A DNA stretch of 64,000 nt from Antitrichia curtipendula (Eukaryota; Streptophyta; Bryopsida; Hypnales; Leucodontaceae), in the NCBI GenBank assembly GCA_951230915.1, contig OX579636.1, positions 40,923,912-40,987,911 on the forward strand. Reading direction: 5' to 3'. How positions within the stretch are numbered: position 1 is the stretch's first letter; every line of letters begins with the position of its first letter. A model generated the notes under the pieces. That model searched no databases. It saw only the letters and a program-made list of their open reading frames with translations, and was not told the origin of the DNA. This document shows positions 13,749 to 26,805 of the stretch, piece by piece. The position numbers and the translations under genes were made by a program.

Positions 13749-13850
13749 CATTTTGTTTTATTTATCTAAATGATTGAAAGGCTTATGTATTTTGCCTTTC
13801 ATTTTGTTTTATTTATCTAAATGATTGAAAGGCTTATGTATTTTGCCTTT
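13749..13850. repeat. 51-bp exact tandem duplication
   Basis: Two adjacent 51-bp copies (13749-13799 and 13800-13850), each starting CATTTTGTTTTATTTATC, read as identical. Identity implies a recent slippage or duplication event inside the hAT-like element. No coding role is seen. Confidence 0.9.
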
Positions 13851-14171
13851 CATTTAAATAAAATTACTAAAGAATTTAGATGGATTTGGAAAGTATGAAA
13901 GGGAAAGAGGATAGGTATCTTTGGTGGGACGAGAGTATGGGCTGATGTGCCCCATCCTCCTTTCCTTAGGAAGGAAAAAAGTAGGAAAAAGATTCCTTAG
14001 AGTGTGTGTGTATGTAAGTGAGGGTTTGAAGGGAAGGAGAAATCCAAGACTTCGGAGGGGAGATAGATCTCTATGTATGAATCTTTTTGTACTGAAATTT
14101 AGAGTAGTTTTTTTTGTGCAAATACCTTTTCAAAATGAGTTTGCAAGCTTGATTTAGAGTTAGGATGCAAA

Positions 14172-14885
14172 AGTTATGAATGCTTGGATTTGTGAAGATC
14201 CAAAGCCATTTATGAAAAAACCCAGAGACTTTGACAAGCCATAACTAACATTCAGTCTATCATTTTGCAATATTATTACGAGAGTGTGATTATATTTGTC
14301 TTAGCTTTCTAAGAAGTTATCAAACTTGAGATTTGGAGCTTTTAAGAAGAAGTTATGGAGGTGTGAAGGTTTGGAGGTTAGTTGCTCTTTTGTTGGAACA
14401 AAGCCGAAACTTTGAGGAGCCATAACCTTCAGTCAATTTGAAGATTTCTTCATAAAATTTTAGGAGTGATAGATTTTTAGTCTAGCTCTTCAAATTGATA
14501 TCACTCAAGTTATTTGGTGGTGTATTGAAAGAGTTATGGTGTGTAGAAGTTGAGAGGTTGGATGCTCTTTTAAAATTGGAGATCCAAACTTTGATTGACT
14601 ATAACTTGCGGACAAAGTCTTAATTTGCAGTGAAAATTTAGTGTGTTGTACTTAGTTGTATTAGCTTTCTAAACTAATATCACACTTGTATACAAGATTT
14701 GTAATACAAAAGTTATGGAGGAACAAATAGGTAGTGGTTAGTTGTTAAAGAGGGAGAAGAGTCTCTACTTTGACTGACCCGCATAACTTTTGGAAAATTA
14801 TTTTGAAATGGGGTGTAATTTGGACTTGTGGTAGATTGTTAGAAGGGCTTTTCAAAATGTTATTACACCCCATTTGGAGTTGTAA
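14172..14885 (+). repeat. Diverged tandem repeat, about 180-bp unit, 4 copies
   Basis: The motif AGTTATG recurs at 14172, 14351, 14532 and 14711, giving spacings of 179, 181 and 179 bp. Around it each unit has a similar order of words: AAGTTATGGAGG, then GGTTAGTTGCTCTTTT, then an ACTTTGA..CATAACTT stretch, then TTAGCTTTCTAA and TATCAC. The copies are diverged but in register. The unit is near nucleosomal length, as in many plant satellites, but here it is only four units long and lies inside a hAT-like element. Confidence 0.8.
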
Positions 14886-15867
14886 GCCGTCTGTGGCACT
14901 AGTTAGAAGGTTGCAGTCTTTGTAGAAGTTGTTGTTTGGAGTTTCCCCATTGTTTTTCTTAAAACATGAAGACTTGAAGACATAAAGATTTGAAGATTTA
15001 AAGAGGAATGTTTTTTGTTTTTTTTAAATGTTTGTGTGAAATGTGGCTTTGTTGTTCCTTTCCAGATTTGGAGGCTCATTGTCATTTTATTTCATTTTTG
15101 CTTTGTAAACATCGTTGTAGACAGTTTAGGTTAAATCATGATTCAAACCCATTTATTGTTGTGGTGATGAAGTGGGATTGATTATCCATATGGTCAAAAC
15201 TTGCTCTGTTCTTACGGTTTAGAATTTTGGCTAGCAGACCGTGAATTTAAAGTTTAGGATTCCATCATTCGGACGGCAACTCGTGTCTAGCGTCCCGTTT
15301 TACCTGTCCCGTTTTACCTGTCCCGTATCCCATGGTTTCTTATCCCTACCTTGAACCTTACACCCATTTAGAGCCCGTAACAAGATAGGCCAACGGAAGA
15401 TTGATTGAAGGTAGAAGAGTGAAGATAGAAAATAATATCAAACCAACGACATCAAGTCGTAGCCAAACGCTCCATGTGTTCCCAAAGCGCACTCCTCTCT
15501 ACTCGACAACATGGACATCAAATATGCAAGGTGCGGACTCAGTACAGGGCATAGACGTAAGTTGGACGGGACGCAAACATAGGTGGTTTTGGTGGATGCT
15601 ATTGAATTGGGCGTGGACTTTATAGTCAGTCAGAAACGGTTTTCGATCCAGGCAATAACACATGTGCCTAAATAGTCTGTGCCCACCGCCATAGCATCCC
15701 CGCACATAGCCTATGAAGTCCCCGCCTATACCATGTCTACGCCCACACATTTCGTCCACGCCCCAAAGTCACTGCACGGACAACCGACTGTCATTTTTTT
15801 TTGTCCACGCCCTGCACCCTAGAGTTCGCACCCATAGCGTTGGTAGATTATTCCAACAAAGTTATGG

Positions 15868-16678
15868 TTGATCAGATTGGTGGTGGGTGCTTTGAACGTC
15901 TTCAATCTTTTTTTTGTATACTTTCTCCTTCGTATAGAAATTTGTTGTGATGGTTACAACAATCGCGGATCTGGTAGGGTGGTCGGCCAGCGTGAATACA
16001 ATACATTTATACTAGGGCGCTCTAGTACAAATATTAGAAATGCACCTACAAGCAACCCTATTGCAATAAGTTCGAGGACCGTTGATGTTCCGAGGCGTTT
16101 TGACCCAGAACATGTGGACGACAAGATTCTTAAAACACACCTTTCTGCGAATGCCCCCCGCCATACCTTGGTCTCAATTGTTAGCCAAGAACAAAGAACA
16201 TATGCTCATCGTTCCACCCCCACCCACCCCCATACGTATCCAATTTCTAAACCCAATGGATGTTCTTAATTTTGAAGAAGGATTAGGTCATGTAGAAAAT
16301 GTTAATGTGGCAATGGATAATGCTCCCTAGGCTGCTACTAATACAATAGGTCTTGTAAGGAATGCTGGTCAGCCATAGCATAATGCATCTAATGCTTGTA
16401 GAGGTGGTAGGCCCCCCAAACCTCCTCCTCATTATGACATGGGTCAGTATGGATCACAACGTTGTGGTTCTCGTGGAGGAAGAAAAACACGTAGAGCGTC
16501 GTCATCGAGAGCGCCAAAACGTCCTTTGCAGGGAATTGAAGTACCACATCCTTGCGAGGACATAGAGCCATTTGTACAAACATACACTCCAAGTCCCACC
16601 CTATCAACCCCAACATATGTTGTATCTACGGGTCAAAGGGGCCCAACGATAAATTCAGATGCTGAGGATCTCGCTTAA
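15868..16678 (+). pseudogene. Decayed reading frame inside the hAT-like element
   Basis: One frame stays open from 16082 to 16678 except for TAG codons at 16328-16330 and 16376-16378; the frame of 15868-16269 overlaps its start. Visible features are proline-rich and basic stretches, an AT-hook-like GRPPK core in GGRPPKPPPHYDM, and a GSRGGRKTRRASSSRAPKR segment, suggesting a nucleic-acid-binding tail. Both stops could be CAG (Gln) changed to TAG. I recognise neither a transposase catalytic domain nor any known family. It may be a remnant of the element's own protein or a captured gene piece. Confidence 0.45.
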
Positions 16679-17357
16679 AGCGACATAAGAGGATGGTGAA
16701 CAGACCGTGCAGACGTGAAATCCAGACCATGGAGCTTAGGAATGAAAATTCAGAAATCGAGGGCGAACATATAGCATACCACGGTGACAAAGAAGAAGTA
16801 CTTGGAAGTGAAGGTGATGCGTACGACGATAAAGACAACGAGTTTTATTAGGATTGCAAAGAGGCTCTAGAAGATGCGAATGTTTGCATTTGAGAAGCTC
16901 ATCTGGCGGGTCCTTCTCCATAGGAGCGCCGTAGATCAAGTCACTTGAATAATACAAGGGCAGTTGCACTAGACAATGAAGACAATTTTAGCACTTAAAA
17001 AAAGATGTAGATGAAGTGCAGTGCTTCTTTAGATAACCATGTTGTGTGTTATGAAAGTATGTGTTGATTGTATTGTTATTTTTCTTCGCAATGCACAAAG
17101 TCTATATACATTTTTGATTATCATATAAAAGAGTGTTTTGGCTCTAGCTTTCAATATGATATGCATGTTCAATACATTAGCCAAACGTAGTTGGTCTTTA
17201 ATACTTGAATTTGATGGAAGAACAGGGGGGGTGTCCTAAACTGTAAAGTATTTATCACCAACTAATTTGTTTCTAAATACTTACACAAAAGAATTCCTCA
17301 ATCCCTTAACTTGTGATTTACTAGTTTAGCGTAGCAAAGTCTCAACCAAACTACATC

Positions 17358-17712
17358 CGTGCCCATACACATTAAGTTTACGCCCAAACTACTCAGTCCG
17401 TGCCCACTATGTCTACGTTTTAGTCCTTTTGAGTCCACACCCAGACAAATACGTCGACGCCTGTAGAGATTAAGTCCGCGCCTATACGTAGATAGTTTCC
17501 GCCCCCCTAGGTCCATGCTTGTCCATGGGTGTTCATGCCCGCAACAAGATGTTTGTGCCCACACTTTTTAAGACCATGCCCATTCATAGACGTCCACGCC
17601 CAGACATAAACATATCCGCCCAAACTCAAACGTCCATGCCCTCTAGCGTTTGTACCAACCCCAAAGACGTTTCCGCCCCGTTTAAGTCCACGCCCCCTAC
17701 ATCCGCGCCCTG
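17358..17712 (+). repeat. GTCCACGCCCA-type subterminal motif cluster
   Basis: Irregularly spaced variants of GTCCACGCCCA (for example GTCCGCGCCTA, GTCCATGCCC, GTTTCCGCCC) recur every 15-35 bp. The stretch is GC-rich against AT-rich surroundings. Related copies occur toward the left end in both orientations (TTGGGCGTGGACTTAGG near 13320; GGGCGTGGACTTTATAG near 15608; GTCTACGCCCACACATTTCG near 15735). By analogy with known plant DNA transposons, clustered subterminal repeats of this kind are candidate transposase-binding sites. Confidence 0.8.
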
Positions 17713-17863
17713 ATTCCAGCGCAAAATTACCAATGGTAAATCATGGTAATTTTGTTTTTACTTACCAAATTTCTATCCCCTAAGATGTCCAATCCAGTCC
17801 GCCCCATTTGGATGGACCGTCTTTTCACCCTAGTCCGCCTGATGTGACAACCTTGATTATTAG

Positions 17864-19407
17864 TGAATAGTATTGCAGATTCCCTCATTATGGTATTATG
17901 GACTTTTCTAAAGAAAAAGAAGATGTTGAATTCATGGATCACCCTAGTATTGTAGTTTTGCCATTTTTTGCTATTTACTCTTTATGTGAATTTTAGCCAT
18001 AAACGTGATATTTTTTTACTTTGAATCCAACTAATGAAATGAAGATTATCAAATGCAATTTCTGTTCTAATTTGAAATTTTTAGGAATTCATAAATTTCA
18101 ATATGTTATAGAAATATGAACTTTAAAAATATAACTATGGTTTGTTGATTTAAAATTTTTTAGAGTAACAGGGTAACTTTGGTTTTATACCATGATGTTA
18201 TGCATTACAGTGTATGCCTATTTGGTAAAATCTTTAGATTATATGAATATAATCAATATTTGATATGAATTTTTTTCCCGGGGAGGACACTCCTTGTGTT
18301 TTAGCAACCCACGTGCGGTGGAAAAAGTAATACATGTAATACATCTTAAAATTTAATTTTTTTTCCAAAAACAAATTATGGATAGATTTTACTACTTTAA
18401 AAGTTTATATTTTGAATTATTGGTATTTTTTTATGCTAATAGTAATTAGTTATAAATTTTTTAAGAAAAAAGATACACTGTAAAGCTGAAAATAACTTTC
18501 AAACTTCTACATTATATAAGAAAAAAAAAATGAAAAAAATGAAAAAAAATTTCTATAGAATAGCTTTCTATTGAAAGTTTATTTTGGTTGAATATTGATG
18601 CAATAGTCATCTTCAAGTGAGCTCTATAAATATTTTAGTTGGAGAACATGCCATTTTAGTTCATTTTTCAACCCTTTCTAGACAATATATCTTACGTTAC
18701 TTGGAATTGAATTTTTGTCAATAGAAACCTTTAGTCATTGTTAAACAAAGCTCAAAATTTTAAGATGAAATTATAGTTTAGTCAAAAGTAAATAGGGGGT
18801 CAAAAAATCACTCCGCCACACGTAGGTACCCCAAATGTAGTGAGAGTGACCTCCCCTAGATTTTTTTTTTTAAATTCACAATATTTTCAAATTTTTCCCC
18901 CAAAATTTGAAAATTGTATGAATTGTACTAGACATATGATTTCATCTCTGAAAAACAAATGTAAACTTTTTCATTCATATCTAGTTGCAAACAATGGCAA
19001 CCAATAGAGTGATGCATACCGTTAGGCTCGAAATCAATCATCATGGATCCGTCCTTTCAAGGTTAAGTAGGATATAATTTTGGTTGCATTTTCTTCCAAA
19101 GGAATTATAAACATATATAATATGATAGTAGGATAGAAAATCATACTTTAACCCTTGAGCGCCTCAAATTTGGCCTTTCCATACTGAAAGATTGCCATGT
19201 TTGACTAGTATAATTTCTTCAACGATAAGGTCAAAGGTTATTTCCTTTGACTTACATCTTGGGCTTGTCTCCACTACCAATTTCTAAGGTTAATTTCTGA
19301 GGATCTCATTTTGGGTGACTTTTTTATTAGAATTAGTTAAGAAGGGTTTGGCTTTCAATGAACATGTGTCGGTTGGGCTCTTAGGGGTTAAGTTTGTTTG
19401 TTTGTAT
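17864..19407. other. AT-rich intergenic sequence
   Basis: I see no gene, structured RNA or clear repeat boundary here. It is strongly AT-rich with A/T homopolymers. CTTAGGGGTTAA, a variant of the recurring 12-mer, lies at 19380-19391. Confidence 0.5.
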
Positions 19408-19752
19408 AGAAAATTTCAATAAAATAGTAGTCATTCCACAACTTTGGCACTTTCATAATTTAGATTGTGCGGTTTGAAATCTATACTAGCCTTAGATGTT
19501 TGAAATCTATACTAGTCCTAGATGTCTGAAATCTATATTAGTCCTAGGTTTCTGAAATTTATTACTATCCTAGATGGCACTCTTACAATTTAGACCATGC
19601 AATCTAAAATTTATACCAATCTTAGATATTTGAGATCTATGTTGTCTTAGATGTTTGAAATGTATACCAATTCTAGATGGCACTTTTGCGGTTTAGACCA
19701 TACAATCTGAAAATGGCGTATGGAATATTGTCATTTTAATGAAATTTTCCAT
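19408..19752. mobile_element. MITE-like inverted-repeat element, copy 2
   Basis: The left end AGAAAATTTCAATAAAATAG..CATTCC resembles the right end on the other strand, GGAAAATTTCATTAAAATGA..ATTCCATA. The interior repeats a unit of about 28 bp (GTTTGAAATCTATACTAGTC and variants), the word family also found in the element at 3892-4180. No target duplication is clear, so the boundaries are approximate. Confidence 0.6.
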
Positions 19753-20304
19753 TATTTTGTTTGTTCTGTTTGTTTTGTTTTACTAGTGAGATCTCTTGGA
19801 CCATACGTCCCCTAGTCGCATTCTTGGTACCTTTGAAAAGCTCTCTGCAAGGAGGGATGCATGGGCTTTGTTTCGTGACGTTGGAATCTACGATGTGAAA
19901 GTTATTGAACTTTGAAGTTCTTATTGAACTAAAAAATTAGAAAATTCTTTTTGCTTTTATTTTATTATCGATTACCCTACGTGTAGGTCAGTTTTGTAAA
20001 TAATTAGGGAAAATTTGAAACATGTCTAAAATTTTAAAAATTGTACAATTATTTCTGAAAATCTGAAAAAATTTCATTGGTGTCAATTTTGAATATCCAA
20101 AAAATATTCTTGAGAAAATTTAGACAAAGGAACACATTTATACATGAATAGAAAAAAATCACTTCAAAATTGGGAGTGTTGAAAAAGTAGGAGGAACAAA
20201 TTGCCATAAGTCAAGAAAATGAAAACAAGCTGCCGAATTTTCAAACCACAAAAAGTAAATTTTTTTGGCATGAAAATGCGGAAACTGACCTACACACAAG
20301 GTAT

Positions 20305-20580
20305 AAGGTAGGTACACCCAAATGTGCCACTGACCTTAAACCACCATCTTAACTTTGTGTACATCTCGGACAAAATCAATTCTGTACCTATGTGAAAGAA
20401 ACCATTTTAGAACCAAACTTTGTTCCTTAATAACTTTTGCATATTGTATCCAAATGCCACATTCTCTGGTGCATTGGAACCTCCTTTCACTTGCAACAAG
20501 AACATATGAAAATTTGGCCAGTCTAATAATAGTAACTAGGCTCAGTAGCAAAAAATGGCAGTTTTGGGTGTACCCACTTT
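20305..20580. mobile_element. MITE with GGTACACCCAAA ends
   Basis: The left end AAGGTAGGTACACCCAAATG and the right end on the other strand AAAGTGGGTACACCCAAAAC form an inverted repeat of about 20 bp. Roughly 235 bp of the interior recurs at 35905-36141 with about 85-90% identity by eye, so this is a dispersed repeat rather than a gene. Open frames on both strands (20336-20681) belong to the repeat. Confidence 0.7.
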
Positions 20581-23346
20581 ATATTGTGGCAACGGCACAG
20601 GACACTTTGGTACGACATGATGCAGCTAGGATAGAAAACCATGTGATAAAAAAACTCTTGCGATCAAAGTGGAGCCGATAAGAGCAGTCTAATATATTCC
20701 CATCTCTTTCGCTACTCTCCGTCCTGATCAAATTTCGGAGCTCGAAAACACGCGCAAATCCTGAAGGTAGACGTACGAATTTGTGATACAATCATCTCGT
20801 GCTGGGAAAGGCCAAAATCCGCAACAGGAGCTCCAGACCTGTTGGTAGAATCAAATAAAGGAGAACAGGAGAGACGACGTCAATCATGTGAACCTGCAGA
20901 ATTTTAGATTTGGCAAGCTAGTCAGAGCTTGAATGTTGTGTTTCTTGTGTTACTTTTTTGCAATCCTTGAAATCATGTGCTGAATTACAAATAGACAAGC
21001 AGAGATACCGAAAAAAAATCAGCTCAGTCTATAGTGTGGTACGTTTTTAAGTTAGAAAAAAAACAGGTTTGCGGCCATGAACTGCGCGACCCGCATTGCG
21101 CGCTACGATCTCATTCGCGGCCTGACTTTTGATGACAGTGAAAGTGGCGCACTGGCGCATGTGGTTTACATTCTCCGGTGCATGTGGTTACTGATTCTCC
21201 TTGGGTGGATATTTCTTGCATCCTTTTTGTGTATGGATGGATTCTGATTCTGGGTCCTTTTTGTGTTCTGCACTGCAGCCTTTTTAGATTCAGTTTTTGA
21301 GAAGTTTTCAATTCAGTTTGAGAAGTTTTCAATTCAGTTTTGAGAAGTTTTCAATTCAGTTTGAGAAGTTGAATTCAAAGCGTGAAAGGGGGTCTGGGAT
21401 TATCAGTATTTGGTGGCATTATAAAGTTGTAGGACTTTGACAAAAAGCCCTGATGACACTGCAGCTTGATGCTCAAACCTTTGACCTCCCTCCAGTTTTC
21501 TACTAAAGTTATGTATGTTCAGAAAATATCACAAACTTGCTTAACAAATGTTTGTACTTGCATAGAAGCACAGCCACACAGACAGCCGTACTCAATTGCC
21601 TGTGTCAAGTACAAGCGAAGGAAAATTCCAAAATCAGTCCTTTTGTGTGCCTGGATGTTAGAAATTTCCGTGCTCTAAAAAAAACGGGTGATGAATTGGG
21701 AACTGAAACCCTGGAAATGTACAGCGAGAAAAGCTCATTAATCCTTTGTCTTGAAAATTTTGAGTGGGTCGGTCACTTGGCCTTGGGTTTGTGAACAAGA
21801 GTAACGGTACTAACGTACTTGCAGGGTGAGCATTTCGTTCCCCCATTTTGCCTTAAACTTAAGTTACTGTACTGACAGTCAATAGAGAGCATGTTTTGCA
21901 CAATTGAGCAGGTTGTGTGAAGTACGGTACTAATAGCACCTAATATCATCCGAAGAAGGTTTTGAACATGGGCTTATTTTTGAACTATGAAAGTTTTTGT
22001 TGGCTCTAACTTGTTGGTAGTGAAACAGGGATTCTAGAATTCCTTAGGGATTGATTTTTTCAACTCTTGTGAATAAACTATGAATTTCCAAAGTACTGCT
22101 TGAAAACATGTGCCTAAAATTGATTGTACTAGGTTTTCATAATTAGAGGATGTACATTTTAGGTAAGAATTTGTAAGTAGTGGGTGGTCTTATAATTTTT
22201 TATTGTACTGCAAATGTCACCAATTCGGAAGCTGTTGAAAGTGTGTCCTAATCATAGGATCATAAATCAAAAGTGAATGTAATTCATAAATTATTCTCAA
22301 TTGGTGAACTTCTACATAAAGTATTAAAAGGTTGTCTTATGGGGAATCTTTTTTAATGGATCTTTTTATTGACTTTGCATGTCACTACTTTCTTGGGTTG
22401 TTGATTGAAGGACACATTTTTTGTGTTGAAAAGTTTCTAAGGAATCTTTCATTCCTTATGGAACTCCTTAGTTAGTGATCACCAACGCCTCCAAAAGGTA
22501 TCCAACTTAATATATAATAGATAGACTAGTTTGGACTGTGTCCAACAAAGTATAGTCTTGTGAAAAAATTGTGAAAAAAATGAAGCAAAAGAGAATTCTT
22601 AAACTAATTCCATTGACGTGGTGAAGCTCCGTAGAAAGTATAAAAAGGTTATATTATAAGAAATTTCTCTAGTGATTTATTTATTTACTATCATAGCACT
22701 TCACCGCCTTTTGACATTATTGTTTGAAACTATATTTTATATTGACAAGTTCCAAAGAATATATTATTGTCTACTATTCTAATTTAGATAGTTTTAAAGG
22801 ATTCAAATGCTTAAGAAGTTCTACGATAGTGAAAATGTCCTACCAAAAAGGTTCTACATCTTGATCATTCCGTTTTGACTCTTCCACACCATAATTGACA
22901 ATGAAGTTGTTGAAAGTGCATCCCCATTGTAGGATCATAAATGAAATGTAAAAACTAATTACTAAATTTTCATCAAACTCGCTTCCATCTTGCAACTCTC
23001 TAAACTCTACCAAAAAATGTATTGAAAAGTTTTTAAGAGATTTGTCTTTGAAACTTCCAACCTAAGTCATCCCTCGAGCTTTTGTCCATGCTCTTTTTCC
23101 AAAGAAGTATTGAATCCTTTTCAAGGAACTTTTCTTGTCTTAGAATAATGAAAAAAAATTCTTTGAAAATCTTTCAATTGAATGAATAGTACACAAGAAA
23201 CACAGCACCAAACTCCATCAAATCCCAATTATGGTCCTTCATTGCACACACTTTACGATTAACTCTAATCTCTAAAGAGATTCATGTTGGCAAGCACAAA
23301 ATTTGACTATTAATATCCAGCTAACAATATGGAAATATTGAGGAAA
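20581..23346. other. Intergenic sequence
   Basis: No credible gene. The stretch from about 20590 to 21850 is less AT-rich and has frames of 60-90 codons on both strands, none with a recognisable domain. A short tandem repeat lies at 21288-21373. From 22 kb on it is AT-rich and featureless to me. Confidence 0.5.
21288..21373 (+). repeat. About 22-bp tandem repeat, 4 copies
   Basis: The unit ATTCAGTTTGAGAAGTTTTC repeats four times with one- or two-base length differences. It is a local slippage product without evident function. Confidence 0.85.
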
Positions 23347-23465
23347 GGTATGTTCGCACTTGGTTTTGAGGTGCTGTTTGAAATGTGAATTTGGTCCAAA
23401 GTTGGTCTAAATTTGTTTCTAAAACCCTCAGTAACAACACCTTTAACACCAAGTGTGAACATACC
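23347..23465. mobile_element. 119-bp palindromic MITE
   Basis: The ends GGTATGTTCGCACTTGGTTT and (other strand) GGTATGTTCACACTTGGTGT match at 17 of 20 positions, and the similarity continues inward, so the whole unit can fold as a hairpin. I cannot assign a target duplication or superfamily with confidence. Confidence 0.75.
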
Positions 23466-25611
23466 TGAAGTTGTCTAGAAAAGGTTTATATGTGGCTTTG
23501 TTTATGGCTATTTTATACAAATGACTACCATATATTAACACCTATCGGCTGGAAAACTGGTCTGCCTAATTCAGGAAAATCACAAATGCACCAAATATAG
23601 TAGATCACTATTAAGGTAGATTAGACTATTACCATCCAGATTTGCTATTTAGGTACCTTGAAAAAGCTATTTGTCAACTCACATATTTTTCAAGATCAAA
23701 AAGTTGGAGAGAAGCCATTTGCAATTAAAATGAAGACTTTCCAATAAAAAATGAATTTTCTCTAATTCCTCAAATTTTGTTGGGACTAAATTGGTAAAGC
23801 GTGCTCAGAAAGATCCATGCTAAACCACTTACTCATGTGTCCCCTCCCTAAGTGCCTTGCCATGATGCTAAAGGATTGCTAACATTGTGGTAATGGATGG
23901 ATGATTGACACAAATGCCTAGGAGGGTCGAGTAGATGTAAAAATTGGGTAACTGACGGCATTGGGTTGTTCTACCTTATGACTAAGTTATGACTTCAAAA
24001 TTTGTTATTTTATTATTTGCAATTGCAAGTTATGTCTTCTATCTCAAAATAAATCTGAGGTTGCAAAAAATTGGTTGTTTCAAATTAAGTTTGATGTTTT
24101 AATGGTCAACAAAAATGAAACATTAGATGTGCTTCATGGTGTCATCTAGATATTGCAAATTGATCAATGATTCCCCTTAACACTACAGCTTGTCCTTGTC
24201 CATGTGCGGTAGCTAGTAGTAATTAAATGCTGGGACCCGATGCACTGCTGCTAAGAGAAAAAAATGTTGTTCAACTTTTCTTTATGCATGTTCCAAAAAG
24301 CTTTCTCTATGGAATCAATGAGAGAGTCCATGCCCTTCTAAGAGAGTTGTAGAAGATGGTTTATGTCCTAATTGTTCAATCATTTGCAAGTCTGCTCAAT
24401 CAAATGTAGTTCAATGCACAAGAGTTGTTTGCAAAATAGAAGAAAATTGATATTTTTGGAGCCAATTTTCAACATGACCATGCGGCCAAAGACTTCAAAA
24501 CTTTGACACCCGCTAGGAATGACTAGAAGCTACAATAAGTATGTTTTTCCTTCCAAATAGAAGCACCTTATGCGTTAATCTAGCCTTGTCCAAAAAAACA
24601 CAAACTCATTTTGTCTATTTTGAGATAGAGGTAGTATTAATTAATCATTGTATTTGGGTAGAGTACAAATAAGATAAAGGGTTGCACTTTCACTCTAAGA
24701 ACATGCTGCAAATCTAATTTAAAATGTATTTATTAACCTTTAAAGGACGGACCTACGACCATTGATTTCAAGCCTCACTGTCCATGGCTTAGTTCGCTGC
24801 CATTTTGCAATTGGGTATGTATGAAAAAATTTATAGTTATTTTTCAGAGAAAAAATTACATTTCTTTACTTCACTAAAAATTTAGATTTTTTTGAGAATT
24901 TTTGAAGAAAAAATGAAGAAAAGTCATATCAAATAGAAAATTATTTCAAAAACTCTAAAAATTTCACCATGTGTACATATTACAATGAAGAACATCATAG
25001 TGTGAACTCAATTTCCATGTCATTCTATATTTAGAATTCAATAAACATTGAAAATACATGCAAAGTTCAAATGGCAATAAAATATTCAATATTAAAAAAA
25101 AATCCAGAATTCAAATAGTGGAATAGAAACTAGAATATATATCCTTCATTTTGTTAGTTGGGTTCAAACTCAAGAAATATCATTTTTGTGGAGAATTTTA
25201 AAATTTACAAAACACATTAAATTAGCATATTTTGTGATCCATGTTTTTTACTAATTTTTCATTGTCATTTACAAAAAGACAAACACTAAAGTAGGGTGCT
25301 CTTAAAGGGTCCATGCTCTAAAAGTGATCTCTAACATAGAGGTACATCTTGCTTTCTTCAATATATCAATAGCATACACTTCAAGAGGGGGTCGTTTTTA
25401 ATGACCACTATGTTTCAACTTCAAGAAATAGGTCCAAAAAATATGAAACAACTTGAGTTAGATGCTAATTCCATTTTCTCTCCTACAAAATTTTATTGAA
25501 AATTGTTTAACAAGTTTAGCTTCCCCCAAAGGCAATCAACTTTTAAAAGGTTGCTTTAAGAGCAAACTACCTTAGCAAGATTGCAAATTCAATTAGATAC
25601 TCTTCATAATC
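23466..25611. other. AT-rich intergenic sequence
   Basis: No credible gene. The part around 25250-25500 shares short blocks with 35690-35905 and 60290-60530, so it probably includes an old repeat of that family. Confidence 0.5.
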
Positions 25612-26805
25612 CACTGGAAGAAAAACCGGTCCGCCACAACCGACTCAAATGCAACTATGTGTCCTATTCAACTATTCTGCAACTATATCCCTCTGTATTT
25701 GCACCAAATTTGACGACTATACTGTTATAGTCACTAAGTAGTCGTAGAATGAAAAGTAGGGTTACGGAAGTGTAACTGAGAAATTAATGTGAAGTATTCT
25801 ACATCCAATATTCATCATAGTTGCTGATGTGGACAACTGTACGCTAGGGTTCGACTAAAAACTGGTTCAAATTCAACTAAAGAAGGACTAGAATGCAACT
25901 AGAAAGAACAACCGAAATGCAACTAAAGAATGACTCGCATGCAACTAGAAATTGACTCTCATGCAACTATAGAGTGACTCGTATGCAACTATAGAACTTA
26001 ATGTAAGGTATTCTACATCCAATATTCGTCATAGTTGCTGATGTGGACAACTTCACACTAGGGTTCAACTAAAAACTGATTGGTATTCAACTAAAGAAGG
26101 ATTAGAATGCAACTAGAAAGAACAACCGACATGCAACTAAAGAATGACTCGCATGCAACTAGAAATTGACTCTCATGCAACTATAGAGTGACTCATATGC
26201 AACTAGAGAACAACTAGCATGCAACTACAGAACAATTGACATGCAACTACAGAACAACTAGCATGCAGGTACATAACAACTACCATGCAACTATGAAATA
26301 ACTAGCATGCAACTACAGAGCAACTGGATTGCAACTAGAAAACAATTAGAGTTTGTTTAGAAAATGACTATATTATTGACTAGAATTTGACTAGAATTCA
26401 ACTACAAAACAACTAGAATTCAACTTTAAAACAAATACAGTTTAAGTTCTTTGTAAAAATGTTATAGAATTAGTTGTGTACGGACTGTAGTTACAACCTC
26501 GCTATGCTAAATAATTGTGGCTGTAAGTTTACTATGAGTTCACTATACGATGCAATCTAACATTTTTATACACCAAGCTGGACCAAAGTTAGTGAATGAT
26601 CACACTTCAGAAGATCAAATAAGCATGCCTTATGATATTATTTATCTATAGCCTATGAAGGATCACTTCATTTCTAATTGCCTCTTTCTTTTATAGAAGG
26701 CTAACAACTACATACAATTCTGTAATAAATTTGTTTGGACTAAAGAGCATTGTGAAGATAGTATCAAAGTTGAAAACAAAAAATGAATATTTCTCATGAA
26801 TGCTC

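Larger units (their letters stand above)
13152..17855. mobile_element. hAT-like DNA transposon, 4.7 kb
   Basis: Both ends are flanked by the same 8 bp, ATTATTAG (13144-13151 and 17856-17863), the target-duplication length of the hAT superfamily. The left end is CAGGGTTGTGGAAG and the right end on the other strand CAAGGTTGTCACAT, so the first nine positions match at eight; the C-A-R-G-G start also fits hAT. Motifs like GTCCACGCCCA, in both orientations, are scattered near both ends and dense at 17358-17712. The interior holds a 51-bp duplication, four units of a 180-bp repeat and a decayed reading frame at 15868-16678. I found no recognisable hAT transposase, so it is probably non-autonomous or badly decayed. 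Confidence 0.85.

Noticed and set aside
13534..13777. Overlapping 60-80-codon frames near 13.5-13.8 kb
   Set aside because: They sit inside the hAT-like element, partly in the 51-bp duplication, and show no domain on either strand.
13130..17870. CRISPR-like or operon-like reading of the regularly spaced motifs
   Set aside because: The genome is clearly plant nuclear; motif spacing is irregular and fits transposon subterminal repeats.
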